From the NCBI GenBank assembly GCA_029262115.1, contig JAJCZZ010000062.1:1-64000 (forward strand): DNA of 64,000 nt, given 5' to 3'. The position numbers were made by a program, and so were the translations under genes. Source of the DNA: Gemmatimonadota bacterium. Its GTDB lineage: Bacteria; Gemmatimonadota; Gemmatimonadetes; Longimicrobiales; Gaopeijiaceae. The notes beneath the pieces were generated by a model. That model did no database searches. It saw nothing but the letters and a program-made list of their open reading frames with translations, and had not been told where the DNA came from. The number at the start of each line of letters is the position of its first letter. Positions within the stretch are counted from its first letter, which is position 1. Positions 63,678 through 64,000 of the stretch are shown here, piece after piece.

Positions 63678-63908
63678 ATGGATGCGGAACGTGCTCTGTT
63701 CGTATTCGATACGACCAACGCTGTTCTGTGGGCGGAAGACGTGGCTCGGGAGGCCGACATCCCCTGCGATGTGGTCCCAGCGCCTTCCGACGCCGGCGCG
63801 GGGTGCGACCTCGCGCTCGTGACGGTCGGCCCGCGCGCCGAGGAACTCGCGGCAGCTCTGGCGTCCGCCGCCGTCCCGTTCGGGCGATGGCCGCGTTCGG
63901 GGCGATGA
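63678..63908 (+). CDS. DUF3343-like small protein
   Basis: 76 residues. FDTTNAVLWAEDVAREADIP and the Cys-containing turn AGCDLALVTV resemble DUF3343, a family of small proteins annotated as putative Se/S carriers. It directly follows the PBP gene by 14 bases and may be translated with it; a stop/start overlap links it to the partial gene after it. Confidence 0.6.
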   Translation: MDAERALFVFDTTNAVLWAEDVAREADIPCDVVPAPSDAGAGCDLALVTVGPRAEELAAALASAAVPFGRWPRSGR

Positions 63909-64000
63909 GATCATTGACTACGGTCGATGTCGGGAGCCAAGTTACCGGTTACCCCACAACCGGAGCTGCCAAGCTGGCCGTGCGTGTACTCGTAGCTCTA
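63905..64000 (+). CDS. 5' end of a gene running off the window
   Basis: ATG overlaps the stop of the preceding gene (ATGA) and the frame stays open through the last 32 codons (MRSLTTVDVGSQVTG and so on). The overlap style matches the rest of the window, which is the main reason for the call; the product cannot be named from this much. Confidence 0.4.
   Translation, partial: MRSLTTVDVGSQVTGYPTTGAAKLAVRVLVAL

Overview
This window is a stretch of chromosome from a high-GC, didermic (Gram-negative type) bacterium. The evidence for an outer membrane is SurA, several lipoboxes, beta-barrel-like proteins, a heptosyltransferase-family enzyme and an FtsEX/EnvC set. GTG and TTG starts are common, and genes are often joined by 1-14 base stop/start overlaps. 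The mix of housekeeping genes with unusual lipoproteins, a STAS/ATPase pair and a P1B-4 ATPase would fit Gemmatimonadota or a similar phylum; that placement is inference. I see no rRNA, tRNA, CRISPR array, phage or transposase gene.

Layout. 1-1308: 3' end of a P5C dehydrogenase. 1336-8796 (minus strand): an operon lepA - GT9 glycosyltransferase - ROK kinase - PfkB kinase - STAS/HATPase fusion - STAS protein - Cys/Met PLP enzyme. 8797-9193: a divergent intergenic region holding copy A of a 188-bp repeat. 9194-11526: a lipoprotein and a PorV/FadL-like barrel protein. 11599-13068: a DUF4384-like protein with a tandem-repeat tail. 13299-27846: a 14.5-kb plus-strand block, DUF58 - BatA-type protein - mfd - PpiC lipoprotein - surA - pdxA - ftsE - ftsX - envC-like - holB - moaC. 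27883-31149 (minus): class V aminotransferase, guaB and a small unknown gene, followed by copy B of the 188-bp repeat and a hexapeptide acyltransferase (31551-32378).

32466-37510 holds acs, a P1B-4 metal ATPase with a Fur/PerR-type operator at its 5' end, an unknown gene, and a PerR-like regulator. 37545-40705: an FAD-linked oxidase and a DacB-type carboxypeptidase. 40749-43965 is an accessory-looking locus: a small unknown protein, a pseudo-receiver/AraC-type regulator, a 51-residue lipoprotein-like peptide and a large TPR protein. 44049-48956: zinc-ribbon membrane protein, HExxH lipoprotein, SH3-repeat protein and a barrel protein. 48969-50731: moeA and a small M23 lipoprotein. 50742-58409: etfA/etfB, NhaC antiporter, AAG DNA glycosylase, a NYN-LOTUS-LOTUS-HhH protein and an acyl-CoA synthetase. 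58476-63908: aroB, HExxH lipoprotein, cupin, class A PBP and a DUF3343-like protein.

The most unusual items are (1) two copies of a 188-bp element with imperfect terminal inverted repeats, differing at a single base that lies in a hairpin loop, both in divergent intergenic regions; (2) the peptide / pseudo-receiver regulator / TPR locus at 41.0-44.0 kb; (3) the PerR-like regulator with a P1B-4 ATPase and a near-perfect palindromic operator; and (4) the STAS/HATPase plus STAS pair inside the lepA operon.
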